Positions 8,050-16,914 of a stretch of DNA of 64,000 bases are shown here, piece after piece. Below the pieces are notes generated by a model. The model saw nothing but the letters and a program-made list of their open reading frames with translations, made no database searches and was not told the origin of the DNA. The first letter of the stretch is position 1. Every line of letters starts with the position of its first letter. Source of the DNA: Nucisporomicrobium flavum (lineage in GTDB: Bacteria > Actinomycetota > Actinomycetes > Mycobacteriales > Micromonosporaceae); the NCBI RefSeq assembly GCF_016464385.1, contig NZ_JADMLH010000021.1, forward strand, positions 82,648-146,647, given 5' to 3'. Position numbers and translations under genes: made by a program.

Positions 8050-8994
8050 CTACTTCCCTGCGGCGACGGTGTTGGGGGTGTCGCCCGACTGGTTCCACGA
8101 CTGGCCGTGGCGACGGGTGTCGAACGGACGGGTCGTCACGGCGAAGCGCTCGTCACCGGTGTAGCCGATCGCGGCCATCGCGTCCTGCGTGCTGGCACCG
8201 GACTGCTTGGCGGCCAGGAACTGGTCGAACTTCTGCGGGGAGACCACCACGAGCTCGAACTGCATGAACGCGTGGTACGTGCCGCAGAGCTCGGCGCAGC
8301 GGCCTACGTACCGGCCTTCCTTGTCGAGCGTCACCTCGAACACGTTGCGGGTGTTGCCGGGGAACACGTCCCGCTTGAACAGCATCTCCGGCACCCAGAA
8401 CGAGTGGATGACGTCCCGGCTGGTCTCCTCGAACCGGATCTTGCGTCCGGTCGGGAGCACGAGCAGCGGGATGACGTCGGACGAGCCCAGCGTCGAGGCG
8501 ACCGTCTTCGCGTCCTTGCCGGGCGCGTCACGGTAGTTGAACTGCCAGTTCCACTTGAACGCGACGACCTCGACGGTCTGGTCCGGCTTGGCCGAGAGCT
8601 TGTCCACATCGGTCTGCACGATCGCGGTGTAGTAGAACAGCACGGCGACGATCAGCACGGGAGTGACCGTGTACAGGACCTCCATCGGCATGTTGAACCG
8701 CGTCTGCACCGGCAGGCTGTCGCCCCGCTTGCGGTAGCGGATCACGCACCAGAAGATCAGGCCCCACACGAAGATGCCGACGACCAGGGCCGCGATGACC
8801 GCGGCGATCCAGAGGTCGTACATGGTGTGGGCCTGCTCGGTGATGCCGTGCCGCGGCCAGCCGAAGCCACCGAGCTTGTCACCGATGTCGTTCGCGGAAC
8901 AGCCGGACAGCAGGGCCAGCAGCATGGCACCACCGACACCGAGCCCGGCTAGCCGTACGACGCGCGGCCGTGCGACCGAACTCCTTGAGACCAC
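8050..8994 (-). CDS. ctaC: Cytochrome c oxidase subunit II CtaC, lipoprotein
   Basis: 314-residue subunit II carrying the CuA electron-entry site. The lipobox LLSGC places the lipidated Cys at residue 32. Two membrane helices follow (about 61-83 and 106-125), then the cupredoxin domain with CuA ligands His197, Cys233, Glu235, Cys237, His241 and Met244 in the block RCAELCGTYHAFMQFE. GTG 8994 has GGAGG 9 nt upstream and gives a normal signal peptide; longer in-frame starts upstream would precede the signal. Operon with ctaF. Confidence 0.95.
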   Translation of the reverse strand: MVSRSSVARPRVVRLAGLGVGGAMLLALLSGCSANDIGDKLGGFGWPRHGITEQAHTMYDLWIAAVIAALVVGIFVWGLIFWCVIRYRKRGDSLPVQTRFNMPMEVLYTVTPVLIVAVLFYYTAIVQTDVDKLSAKPDQTVEVVAFKWNWQFNYRDAPGKDAKTVASTLGSSDVIPLLVLPTGRKIRFEETSRDVIHSFWVPEMLFKRDVFPGNTRNVFEVTLDKEGRYVGRCAELCGTYHAFMQFELVVVSPQKFDQFLAAKQSGASTQDAMAAIGYTGDERFAVTTRPFDTRRHGQSWNQSGDTPNTVAAGK

Positions 8995-9165
8995 CTGCTC
9001 CTGCCTCCCTAGAGCACCGCCCGGTGCGACGAATCCGGACACCGGCGGCAAGGTGTCACCGACGGTCGCACACTACTCGACCAGGCCGTGCCGCCCGGCT
9101 ACCGGGGGTCGGATCTTCGCCCGGCCGTGCATACCCCTGATCCTGTGGACGATACCGTTCCGTGG

Positions 9166-10314
9166 GTGGAATACACGGCGGAACAAGCCGCTGCCCCCGC
9201 GTACCTGGACGCGGCGACCGCCGCACCCCTGCATCCGGTGGCCCGGCAGGCGCTGACGGCCGCGCTGGAGGACGGCTGGGCCGATCCGGACCGGCTGCAC
9301 GCCGCGGGCCGGCGGGCGCAACGGCTGAGGGAGGCGGCGACGGCCACCGTCGCGGACGCCCTGGGGGTACGCGCGGACGAGGTGACCTTCCTGTCCTCGG
9401 GTACGGCCGCAGCCCACGCCGCGGTGCTGGGCGGCCTCGCCGGACGCGCGCGAGCAGGCAGAACGTTCGTCCACTCCGCCATCGAGCACTCCGCAGTGCT
9501 GCACGCGGCGGCCCGGCACGGCGACTCCGCCGAGGTCGGTGTGGACCTTCGGGGACGGCTCGACCTGGACGCCTGGCGCACCGCGGTGAGCGGGCCGGGG
9601 GTCGCGCTGGCCGGCCTGATCAGCGCCAGCCACGAGGTGGGAACCGTGCAGCCGGTCGCGGCGGCGGCCGAGGCGTGCGCGGAGGCGGGGGTGCCGCTGT
9701 ACGTCGACGCCGCCCAGTCCGTCGGTCACGCTCCGGTGCCACCGGGCTGGTCGCTGCTCACCGCCAGTGCGAGGAAGTGGGGCGGTCCGCCGGGGGTGGG
9801 ACTCCTCGTGGTCCGTAAAGGCACGCGCTGGCTGTCCCCGTACCCTGGTGATGATCTTCACAGGCCGCGGCCGCAGGGCGCGCTCGATCTGCCGGCCGTC
9901 GTCGCGGCCGCGGCGAGCCTGCGGGCCGTCCTGGCCGAGGCGCAGACCGAAGCGGTACGCCTCTCCGCCCTGGTGGACCGCATCAGGGCGACCGTCGCGG
10001 CGACCGTGCCCGACGTGGAGGTCGTCGGCGATCCGGCCGAACGGCTGCCGCACCTGGTGACGTTCTCCTGCCTGTACGTGGACGGCGAGGCGCTGCTGCA
10101 CGCCCTGGACCGGCACGGCTTCGCGGTGTCCTCGGGCTCGTCGTGCACCGCGTCGACGCTGCGGCCCAGTCACGTGCTGGAGGCGATGGGTGTGCTGAGC
10201 CACGGCAACGTCCGGGTGTCGCTGCACCGCGGCACCACGGAGGCCGACGTGGACCGTTTCCTCGCGGTGCTGCCCGGCGTGGTGGCCGGCATCCGGAAGG
10301 AGGCGGGGATGTGA
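9166..10314 (+). CDS. Cysteine desulfurase, class V aminotransferase family
   Basis: PLP enzyme that removes sulfur from cysteine as a persulfide. From the GTG at 9166 it is 382 residues: His108 (IEHSAV), Asp181 in YVDAAQS, the PLP Schiff-base Lys204 in SARKWGG, and catalytic Cys327 in SSGSSCTAS. The start is uncertain: GTG 9088 and GTG 9145 are also in frame, and none has a clear ribosome site; TACCGT 8 nt before 9166 favours a leaderless start there. It overlaps tusA by 4 bp (GTGA), so the two probably form a sulfur relay. I do not assign iscS or sufS. Confidence 0.88.
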   Translation: MEYTAEQAAAPAYLDAATAAPLHPVARQALTAALEDGWADPDRLHAAGRRAQRLREAATATVADALGVRADEVTFLSSGTAAAHAAVLGGLAGRARAGRTFVHSAIEHSAVLHAAARHGDSAEVGVDLRGRLDLDAWRTAVSGPGVALAGLISASHEVGTVQPVAAAAEACAEAGVPLYVDAAQSVGHAPVPPGWSLLTASARKWGGPPGVGLLVVRKGTRWLSPYPGDDLHRPRPQGALDLPAVVAAAASLRAVLAEAQTEAVRLSALVDRIRATVAATVPDVEVVGDPAERLPHLVTFSCLYVDGEALLHALDRHGFAVSSGSSCTASTLRPSHVLEAMGVLSHGNVRVSLHRGTTEADVDRFLAVLPGVVAGIRKEAGM

Positions 10315-10523
10315 TCGAGGTGGACTCGCGGGGCCGGCGCTGCCCGCTGCCGATCATCGACCTGGCGCGGCGGATGCCGTCCGTGCCGGTCGGGGAAGTG
10401 GTCCGGGTGCTCGCCGACGATCCCGCGGCCGCGAACGACATCCCGGCCTGGTGCCGGATGAAGGGCCAGGAGTACGTGGGCAGCCCGGCGGAGGGCGCCT
10501 ACGACGTGCGGCGGCTCAGCTGA
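10311..10523 (+). CDS. tusA: TusA-family sulfur carrier
   Basis: 70-residue sulfurtransferase with the family CPLP motif (Cys12 region, RRCPLPIIDLARR) and a second cysteine in WCRMKGQEY. TusA proteins accept persulfide sulfur from a cysteine desulfurase, here the gene just upstream with which it shares a GTGA overlap. GTG 10311 is chosen from that overlap. Its 3' end overlaps the end of the convergent kinase gene by 8 bp. Confidence 0.88.
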   Translation: MIEVDSRGRRCPLPIIDLARRMPSVPVGEVVRVLADDPAAANDIPAWCRMKGQEYVGSPAEGAYDVRRLS

Positions 10524-11016
10524 GGTAGTCCACGACCGGGCCCACCGGCTCCTTCGCCAGGTACGTGTCGACGACCAGGCGCGGGCCGAGGTACGGCTCG
10601 TACTCCCCCTGCCGCTCCAGCACCCGCACCCAGTCGGGGACGCCGTCGTGTGCCCGGGCGGCGTACCGGGTCTCGACCCGGCGGCGGTGTTCGGCGTCGT
10701 CGCCGCAGACCACCTCGACGACCCGTAGCGGGACGCCGAGGCGGTCAGCGAGATCGGTCCAGAGCTGCCGGGCCGCCTTCACCGGGTTCACCGCGTCGAT
10801 GATCACGCTGTGGCCCATGGCGAGCTGCGTCTCGGCGAGCGCCGCCACCACCCCGTACGCGGCATAGCCGGGACGGGGCTCGGTGACGTCGTACGCCTGC
10901 AGCGTGAAGTCGACGGTGTCCACGGCCAGCACAGCGGCCGGCAGCGCCGCCCCCACCTGCGCGGCGAGCGTGCTCTTACCCACGCCCGGCAGGCCGGCGA
11001 AGACGGCGAGGACCAT
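10516..11016 (-). CDS. AAA-family P-loop kinase, substrate unknown
   Basis: 166-residue protein with a Walker A motif GLPGVGKST at residues 8-16 near the very N-terminus, an Asp after the second strand (LAVDTVDF), and a lid-type basic region (RRRVETRYAAR). The size and layout match small zeta-toxin/gluconate-kinase-like kinases. It follows adoK with a 2-bp gap, so it is cotranscribed. The substrate is unknown; a link to nucleoside or sugar phosphorylation is only suggested by the neighbour. Confidence 0.8.
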   Translation of the reverse strand: MVLAVFAGLPGVGKSTLAAQVGAALPAAVLAVDTVDFTLQAYDVTEPRPGYAAYGVVAALAETQLAMGHSVIIDAVNPVKAARQLWTDLADRLGVPLRVVEVVCGDDAEHRRRVETRYAARAHDGVPDWVRVLERQGEYEPYLGPRLVVDTYLAKEPVGPVVDYLS

Positions 11017-11018
11017 GG

Positions 11019-11999
11019 TCAGGCGACGGGCAGGTACGGCTGGACGTCGGCGGCGGCCTGGTCGCCGTACGAGTCGGCGAGGCGCTTGAGGAAGAAGTCC
11101 GCCTTGACGTCGTACTCCTGCGGGCCGACGGTCTCCAGGACCAGCGCGGCGACCAGCGAGCCCACCTGGGCGGCCCGCTCGAGGCCCAGCCCCCAGCTGA
11201 TCGCGGCGAAGAACCCGGCCCGGAAGCCGTCGCCGACGCCGGTGGGGTCGTCGGGCACGACGTCGCGCGCGACCGGCACGTGCACCCGCTCGATGTCGCG
11301 GCCCGTGATCTCCACACCGTCCTTGCCCAGCGTGGTGACCCGGATGCGGACGTGCTCGAGCACCTGGTCGGCGGTGAGGCCGGCCTTGGTCTCCAGCAGG
11401 GACCGCTCGTAGTCGTTGGTCAGCAGGTACTCCGCGCCCTGGATCAGCGACATGACGTCGCTGCCCTCCATGCGGGCGAGCTGCTGGGACGGGTCGGCGG
11501 CGAACGCGTACCCGCGGGTGCGGCACTCCTGCGAGTGGCGGATCATCGCGGCCGGGTCGTTGGCGCTGACCAGCACGAGGTCGAGGCCGCCGGCGCGCTC
11601 CGCGACCGGTTCGAGCTCGATGTTGCGGGCCTCGCTCATCGCGCCCGCGTAGAACGAGGCGATCTGGTTGAGGTCGTCGTCGGTGGTGCAGACGAAGCGC
11701 GCGGTGTGCGCGACCTCGCTGACGTGCACCGAGTCGCAGTCGACCCCGTGACGCTCCAGCCAGGATCGGTAGTCGGCGAAGTCCACGCCGACGGCGCCGA
11801 CCAGGATCGGGCGCAGGCCCAGCTTGCCCATCCCGTACGCGATGTTCGACGCCACGCCGCCGCGCCGCACGACCAGGTCGTCGACGAGGAAGGACAGCGA
11901 GACCTTGTGCAACTGGTCGGCGATGAGCTGTTCGGCGAACTTGCCGGGGAAGTGCATCAGGTGGTCGGTGGCGATCGAGCCGGTGACGGCGATCTTCAT
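11019..11999 (-). CDS. adoK: PfkB-family carbohydrate kinase, probable adenosine kinase
   Basis: 326-residue ribokinase-fold kinase. The substrate-side GGVASN is at 47-52 and the catalytic anion-hole motif DPTGVGDGF at 251-259, with Asp257 as base; the usual GAGD is GVGD here. Length, sequence style and position between ctaC and the HesB-type carrier match mycobacterial AdoK (Rv2202c), an adenosine kinase of ribokinase type. A sugar kinase cannot be excluded from sequence alone. First gene of a two-gene operon. Confidence 0.82.
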   Translation of the reverse strand: MKIAVTGSIATDHLMHFPGKFAEQLIADQLHKVSLSFLVDDLVVRRGGVASNIAYGMGKLGLRPILVGAVGVDFADYRSWLERHGVDCDSVHVSEVAHTARFVCTTDDDLNQIASFYAGAMSEARNIELEPVAERAGGLDLVLVSANDPAAMIRHSQECRTRGYAFAADPSQQLARMEGSDVMSLIQGAEYLLTNDYERSLLETKAGLTADQVLEHVRIRVTTLGKDGVEITGRDIERVHVPVARDVVPDDPTGVGDGFRAGFFAAISWGLGLERAAQVGSLVAALVLETVGPQEYDVKADFFLKRLADSYGDQAAADVQPYLPVA

Positions 12000-12133
12000 G
12001 TCGGCCCTCGGGGTCGGGTGCGATTACCCCCGGAGCCTACCGGCCGTTGCCCGGGACGACACTCCCGCGTCACACGCGTCGCATGCAGCAGCCTTCAGTC
12101 GGTTTGTGGGCGGTGGTGGGGTGGTTGGACGGG

Positions 12134-12167
12134 GAGGCCGTCCGTTCCCGGGGGAACGGACGGCCTC
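12134..12167 (-). terminator. Hairpin terminator of the Fe-S carrier gene
   Basis: Inverted repeat with arms 12134-12149 and 12152-12167, GC-rich and perfect; the innermost bases form the loop. It begins 22 bp past the stop of the erpA-type gene on the minus strand. Confidence 0.8.
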
Positions 12168-12188
12168 GATGTGCTGCAGGCGGGCGGC

Positions 12189-12563
12189 TCAGTGGAAGGA
12201 GTCGCCGCAGGCGCAGGAGTTCTGCGCGTTGGGGTTGTCGATGGTGAAGCCCTGGGCGTCGATGCGGTCCGCGAAGTCGATCGTCGCGCCCGCGAGGTAC
12301 GGCGAGCTCATCCGGTCGACGACGACCTCGACGCCGTCGAAGTCGCTGACGATGTCACCGTCGAGCGAGCGCTCGTCGAAGAACAGCTGGTACCGCAGGC
12401 CGGAACAGCCACCGGGCTGCACGGCGATGCGCAGGCGCAGGTCGTCGCGGCCTTCCTGCTCGATCAGGGCCTTGACCTTGGTCGCCGCGACGTCGGTCAA
12501 AATGACGCCGGTCGGCGCGGCCGTGGTGGCCTCGGTCGACTCGGTGTGCGCTTCAGTAGACAC
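12189..12563 (-). CDS. erpA: A-type iron-sulfur cluster carrier (ErpA/HesB family)
   Basis: 124 residues. It delivers or inserts Fe-S clusters into target proteins. The three ligand cysteines are present: Cys53 in QPGGCSGLRYQ and Cys117/Cys119 in the C-terminal SCACGDSF. The Thr/Ala-rich first 18 residues are an extra tail. GTG 12563 has GGGAG upstream. Orthologue by position of Rv2204c; single gene with its own terminator. Confidence 0.9.
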   Translation of the reverse strand: MSTEAHTESTEATTAAPTGVILTDVAATKVKALIEQEGRDDLRLRIAVQPGGCSGLRYQLFFDERSLDGDIVSDFDGVEVVVDRMSSPYLAGATIDFADRIDAQGFTIDNPNAQNSCACGDSFH

Positions 12564-12666
12564 GTGCGGTTCTCCCTGCAGGTCCGGTGATGTGCCGTAC
12601 CGGCCAACGCTAGCTCTCTCAGGCCGTATTCCCAATCCGGGTGGCCGAGATGTCCGACACCGCGCG

Positions 12667-13779
12667 TCAGCGGCTCCACTGCCGGGCGAGGCGGGCCGCG
12701 ACCTCGCGCAGGCCGCGGGCCGGCTCGGCGAGTGCCCGTTCCTCCGAGCCGAAGTGCTCGACCAGGGCGTACGTCTCCGTGACCCCGGCGGCGGCCGCCT
12801 CGCGGTAACCCGTCTCGTTGCGCCCCGCGACGACCACGCACGGAAGCCCACGGTCGCGGGCGCCGTTCGCGATGCCGGCGGCGACCTTGCCGCGCAGCGA
12901 CTGGTGGTCGAAGGACCCCTCCCCCGTGATCACGAGGCCGGCGCGGTCCAGCTGCTCCTCCAGGCCGATGAGCCGGGTGACCAGGCCGATGCCCGAGACC
13001 ACCCGGCCGCCGAGCGCCAGCAGCGCCGCGCCGAGGCCACCGGCCGCGCCCGCGCCGGGCGTCAGGGCCAGGTTGTCGACCCCGAACGCCTTCTCGAGCA
13101 CGCCCGAGAAGTGCTCGAGGGCGGCGTCGAGGCGCAGCACGTCCTCCCTGGTGGCACCCTTCTGCGGGCCGTACACGTTGCTGGCGCCGTGCAGGCCGAG
13201 CAGCGGGTTGTCGACGTCCGTGGCGGCGACCAGGCTGACCTGGCGCAGCTGGGGCGGACCTTCGAGGCGGGCCGCCGCGCCGAGGACCGCGCCGCCGTAC
13301 GGCAGGGCGTACCCGCTCTCGTCGACCGGTCCGGCGCCGAGCGCGGCCAGCATGCCCGCGCCCGCGTCGTTGACGGCGGAACCGCCCAGCCCCACCACGA
13401 CCTCGGTGGCGCCCGCCTCGACCGCGGCGGCGAGCAGCAGGCCCAGCCCGTACGAGGTGGCGACGTTGGGGTTGCGCTCCTCCTCGGTCAGAAGATGCAG
13501 GCCGCAGGCCTGCGCGCTCTCCACGTACGCGGTGGAGCCGGCGAGCAGGACCTCACCGCGCGCCGGACGGCCGAGCGGATCGACGGTGGCGACCGGGATG
13601 CGCCGCCCGTCAAGCGCCGCCGCCAGCACCTCCACGAAGCCGGGGCCGCCGTCGGAGAGCGGGCGCAGCACGCACTCGTCGCCGGGAGCGGTCTCGTGCC
13701 AGCCCTCGGCGAGCGCGGCGGCGACCTCGGAGGCGGTCAGCGTCCCGGCGAACTTGTCCGGACAGATGAGTACGCGCAC
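12667..13779 (-). CDS. Glycerate kinase family protein
   Basis: 370-residue member of the GckA/GlxK glycerate kinase type 1 family, which phosphorylates glycerate to a phosphoglycerate. Typical signs are the N-terminal ICPDKFAGTLTA, VVGLGGSAVNDAGAG, a GAAGGLGAAL glycine-rich stretch and LVITGEGSFD. The GTG at 13779 begins the conserved VRVLICPDKF; the pyrimidine-rich leader has no Shine-Dalgarno. It diverges from the small 49-residue gene. Counterpart by position of Rv2205c. Confidence 0.87.
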   Translation of the reverse strand: MRVLICPDKFAGTLTASEVAAALAEGWHETAPGDECVLRPLSDGGPGFVEVLAAALDGRRIPVATVDPLGRPARGEVLLAGSTAYVESAQACGLHLLTEEERNPNVATSYGLGLLLAAAVEAGATEVVVGLGGSAVNDAGAGMLAALGAGPVDESGYALPYGGAVLGAAARLEGPPQLRQVSLVAATDVDNPLLGLHGASNVYGPQKGATREDVLRLDAALEHFSGVLEKAFGVDNLALTPGAGAAGGLGAALLALGGRVVSGIGLVTRLIGLEEQLDRAGLVITGEGSFDHQSLRGKVAAGIANGARDRGLPCVVVAGRNETGYREAAAAGVTETYALVEHFGSEERALAEPARGLREVAARLARQWSR

Positions 13780-13827
13780 GAGGAGAAAGTACAGGTTTCG
13801 CTCAGGTGCGTCGGGCAACGTTAAGGC

Positions 13828-13977
13828 ATGCCCACCCTCATGCAGCGCGTGCAGAAGTTCCTCCGCAGCCCTCAGGGGCAGCGGCTCGTCGATCAGGGCC
13901 GGCGCCAGCTGGCCAAGCCCGAGAACCAGGCCCGTCTCCGTAAGCTGGCCACCCGCTTCCAGAACCGCCGCCGCTGA
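13828..13977 (+). CDS. Small basic conserved protein (49 residues)
   Basis: A short gene read directly from the sequence: ATG at 13828, TGA at 13975-13977. The product is strongly basic and probably helical (begins MPTLMQRVQKFL, ends ATRFQNRRR). AAGG lies just before the ATG. It sits in the 250-bp gap between the divergent glycerate kinase and nadA, and I recall similar proteins in related actinobacteria. Function unknown; the 49-codon open frame with high GC3 supports translation. Confidence 0.65.
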   Translation: MPTLMQRVQKFLRSPQGQRLVDQGRRQLAKPENQARLRKLATRFQNRRR

Positions 13978-14029
13978 GTGGTTCAGAACACCTGATCGAC
14001 GCTCTTGGCGGGCGCAACGTTGTGGAAAC

Positions 14030-15208
14030 ATGGGTGCCGTGACCTCGACGTGGACGGAACCCGAGAACACGCCACTCGCGCTGCTCCTGCTCGGCCAGGG
14101 CACCGACCCGGCCAGTGAGCGCGGCGTCGACTGCCCGGGCGACCTGCCCGCGCCGAGCGACCCCGACTTGGTGGCCCGCGCAACCGCCGCCAAGGCCGCC
14201 CTCGGCGACCGCGTCTTCGTGCTGGGCCACCACTACCAGCGCGACGAGGTCATCCAGTTCGCCGACGTCACCGGCGACTCGTTCAAGCTGGCCCGCGAGG
14301 CTGCCGCCCGGCCCGCCGCCGAGTTCATCGTCTTCTGCGGCGTGCACTTCATGGCCGAGAGCGCCGACATCCTGACCGGTCCCGCGCAGAAGGTCGTGCT
14401 CCCCGACCTGGCCGCCGGCTGCTCGATGGCCGACATGGCCGTCCTGGGCCAGGTCGAGGCCGCCTGGGACGAGTTCACCGACCTGGGCATCGCCGGCGAC
14501 GTGGTCCCCGTGACCTACATGAACAGCTCGGCGGACATCAAGGGCTTCGTCGGGCGCAACGGCGGCGTGGTGTGCACCTCCTCCAACGCCAAGCGCGCCC
14601 TGACCTGGGCGTTCGAGCAGGGTCAGAAGGTGTTCTTCCTCCCCGACCAGCACCTGGGCCGCAACACCGCGGTGCTCGACATGGGCTTCTCCCTCGACGA
14701 CTGCGTGCTCTGGGATCCGCACAAGCCGCACGGCGGGCTCACGCCGGAGCAGCTGCGCGACGCGAAGATGATCCTCTGGCGGGGGCACTGCTCGGTGCAC
14801 GGCCGCTTCACGATCGACAGCGTCCGCGAGGTGCGCGAACGGGTCCCCGGCGTCACCGTCCTCGTCCACCCGGAGTGCCGGCACGAGGTCGTCCGCGCCG
14901 CCGACCAGGTCGGCTCGACCGAGTACATCATCAAGGCGCTGGACAACGCGCCCGCCGGATCGGCCTGGGCGATCGGCACGGAGCTCAACCTGGTGCGCCG
15001 GCTCGCCCTCGCGCACCCGGACAAGCAGATCATGTTCCTGGACCGGACGGTCTGCTACTGCTCCACGATGAACCGCATCGATCTCCCGCATCTCGTGTGG
15101 TCGCTCGAGGAGCTCGTGGCGGGGCGCGTCCCGAACCAGATCACCGTCGACGAGGACACGGCGAAGTACGCCCGGGTGGCTCTCGACCAGATGCTCGCTC
15201 TGCCGTAA
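14030..15208 (+). CDS. nadA: Quinolinate synthase NadA
   Basis: 392-residue [4Fe-4S] enzyme that condenses iminoaspartate with dihydroxyacetone phosphate to quinolinate for NAD synthesis. Diagnostic blocks are VLGHHYQRDEVIQFAD (about 64-79), CGVHFMAESADIL, AGCSMADM (Cys131), GHCSVHGRF (Cys254), VHPECRHEV and CYCSTMNRI (Cys342/344); these supply the cluster ligands. ATG 14030 is preferred (GGAAA just upstream); GTG 14039 is an alternative. nadB and nadC are not in the window. Confidence 0.95.
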   Translation: MGAVTSTWTEPENTPLALLLLGQGTDPASERGVDCPGDLPAPSDPDLVARATAAKAALGDRVFVLGHHYQRDEVIQFADVTGDSFKLAREAAARPAAEFIVFCGVHFMAESADILTGPAQKVVLPDLAAGCSMADMAVLGQVEAAWDEFTDLGIAGDVVPVTYMNSSADIKGFVGRNGGVVCTSSNAKRALTWAFEQGQKVFFLPDQHLGRNTAVLDMGFSLDDCVLWDPHKPHGGLTPEQLRDAKMILWRGHCSVHGRFTIDSVREVRERVPGVTVLVHPECRHEVVRAADQVGSTEYIIKALDNAPAGSAWAIGTELNLVRRLALAHPDKQIMFLDRTVCYCSTMNRIDLPHLVWSLEELVAGRVPNQITVDEDTAKYARVALDQMLALP

Positions 15209-15470
15209 CCCGGCTGCCGCCCCAACCGCCCGCCCTCGACCGGAAACCCCGATTCCGTCACCCTGAGTGACAGGCGATGAGCCGAGCGCTCCGCCGTACC
15301 TTTTTGTTGGCTTAATCATCAGGGATTCGTGCCGCGCTGGGCGATCTGGTGATTTCTGCAACGGTCACTCAGGGCTATGCTGCCCGGGCGGCTGCCGCGG
15401 GGTACCCCCACCCGTGAGGCAGCACCCCTACTCGCTCGGGCGCGTCGATGCGCCCCTTTCGGAGGTTGCG

Positions 15471-16826
15471 TTGACCGACGACGTCCTGGCCGTACACGGC
15501 GGTACGCCGCTGCACGGGCAGATCCGGGTCCGTGGCGCCAAGAACCTGGTCTCGAAGGCCATGGTGGCCGCCCTGCTGGGCGAGACACCGAGCCGCCTCT
15601 TCGACGTACCGCGCATCCGCGACGTGGAGGTCGTCCGCGGGCTGCTCGGCCTGCACGGCGTGAAGGTGTCCGACGGCGCCGACGAGGGCGAACTCGTCAT
15701 GGACCCCACGAACGTGGAGAGCGCCAGCAGCGACCAGATCAACGTGCACGCCGGCTCGTCGCGGATCCCGATCCTGCTCTGCGGGCCGCTGCTGCACCGG
15801 CTCGGGCACGCGTTCATCCCCGACCTGGGTGGCTGCCACATCGGCCCGCGCCCGATCGACTTCCACATCCAGGCGCTGCGCCAGTTCGGCGCGATCGTCG
15901 ACAAGACCCCCGAGGGCATGCACCTGACCGCGCCCAACGGGCTGCACGGCACGAAGCTCGAGCTGCCGTACCCGAGCGTCGGCGCCACCGAGCAGGTGCT
16001 GCTCACGGCCGTCCGCGCCGAGGGCGTCACCGAGCTGCGCAACGCGGCGATCGAGCCGGAGATCATCGACCTCATCTGCGTGCTGCAGAAGATGGGCGCG
16101 ATCATCACCGTGCACACCGACCGGGTCATCGAGGTCCTCGGCGTGCCCCGCCTGCACGGCTACAGCCACAAGCCCATCCCCGACCGCATCGAGGCCGCCA
16201 GCTGGGCCGCCGCCGCGCTCGCCACCCGCGGCGAGATCGAGGTGCTCGGCGCCCAGCAGGCCGACATGATGACGTTCCTCAACATCTTCCGCTCGATCGG
16301 CGGCCAGTTCGAGATCACCGATGCCCGCGTGGGGCGCCCCGGGGTCGGGACGGTCGAGGGCGGCATCAAGTTCTGGCACCCTGGCGGCGAGTTGCAGGCC
16401 GTCGCGCTGGAGACCGACGTCCACCCCGGCTTCATGACCGACTGGCAGCAGCCCCTGGTGGTCGCCCTGACCCAGGCCCGCGGCCTGTCGATCATGCACG
16501 AGACGGTGTACGAGCAGCGCCTGGGCTACACCGAGGCGCTGAACTCGATGGGCGCCACGATCCAGGTGTACCGCGACTGCCTCGGCGGCACCCCCTGCCG
16601 CTTCGGCCGCCGCAACTTCAAGCACTCCGCGGTCATCGCCGGCCCGAGCAAGCTGCACGCCGCCGACCTCGTCATCCCGGACCTGCGCGCCGGCTTCAGC
16701 CACCTGATCGCGGCGCTGGCGGCCGAGGGTACGTCCCGGGTCTACGGCGTCGACCTGATCAACCGCGGCTACGAGGACTTCGAGGGCAAGCTCGCCGCGC
16801 TGGGTGCGCACGTCGAGCGCATCTGA
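15471..16826 (+). CDS. murA: UDP-N-acetylglucosamine 1-carboxyvinyltransferase (MurA-type)
   Basis: 451-residue EPSP-synthase-fold enzyme of the first committed step of peptidoglycan synthesis. The PEP-binding Lys24-Asn25 (GAKNLVSK) and active-site Cys122 in GGCHIGPRP are conserved; the Cys means the enzyme should be fosfomycin-sensitive in principle. TTG 15471 follows GGAGG by 5 nt, which decides the start. A TATGCT -10-like element at 15376-15381 lies about 90 bp upstream. Some actinobacteria have two murA-like genes and this may be the second copy, so the role could be partly specialised. Confidence 0.88.
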   Translation: MTDDVLAVHGGTPLHGQIRVRGAKNLVSKAMVAALLGETPSRLFDVPRIRDVEVVRGLLGLHGVKVSDGADEGELVMDPTNVESASSDQINVHAGSSRIPILLCGPLLHRLGHAFIPDLGGCHIGPRPIDFHIQALRQFGAIVDKTPEGMHLTAPNGLHGTKLELPYPSVGATEQVLLTAVRAEGVTELRNAAIEPEIIDLICVLQKMGAIITVHTDRVIEVLGVPRLHGYSHKPIPDRIEAASWAAAALATRGEIEVLGAQQADMMTFLNIFRSIGGQFEITDARVGRPGVGTVEGGIKFWHPGGELQAVALETDVHPGFMTDWQQPLVVALTQARGLSIMHETVYEQRLGYTEALNSMGATIQVYRDCLGGTPCRFGRRNFKHSAVIAGPSKLHAADLVIPDLRAGFSHLIAALAAEGTSRVYGVDLINRGYEDFEGKLAALGAHVERI

Positions 16827-16843
16827 TCATCCGTACGCCCCGG

Positions 16844-16877
16844 CCGCGCCGCCTGTCCACAGGGATGGGCGGCGCGG
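16844..16877 (+). terminator. Hairpin terminator of the murA-type gene
   Basis: Arms 16844-16853 and 16868-16877 (perfect 10 bp) with a 14-nt loop, followed by TTT. It overlaps the upstream promoter region of the next gene. Confidence 0.65.
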
Positions 16878-16902
16878 TTTCAGGTTTGGTGCGGCTCTTG
16901 GC

Positions 16903-16908
16903 TACGCT
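16903..16908 (+). promoter_or_regulatory. Putative -10 element, leaderless DUF3043 gene
   Basis: TACGCT lies 6 nt before the GTG at 16915 with no Shine-Dalgarno between, fitting a transcript that starts at the start codon. Confidence 0.55.
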
Positions 16909-16914
16909 GCTGGG

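Noticed and set aside
12818..14029. Long plus-strand frame upstream of and in frame with nadA, opposite glycerate kinase
   Set aside because: Antisense shadow of the glycerate kinase gene; NadA similarity begins only at 14030.
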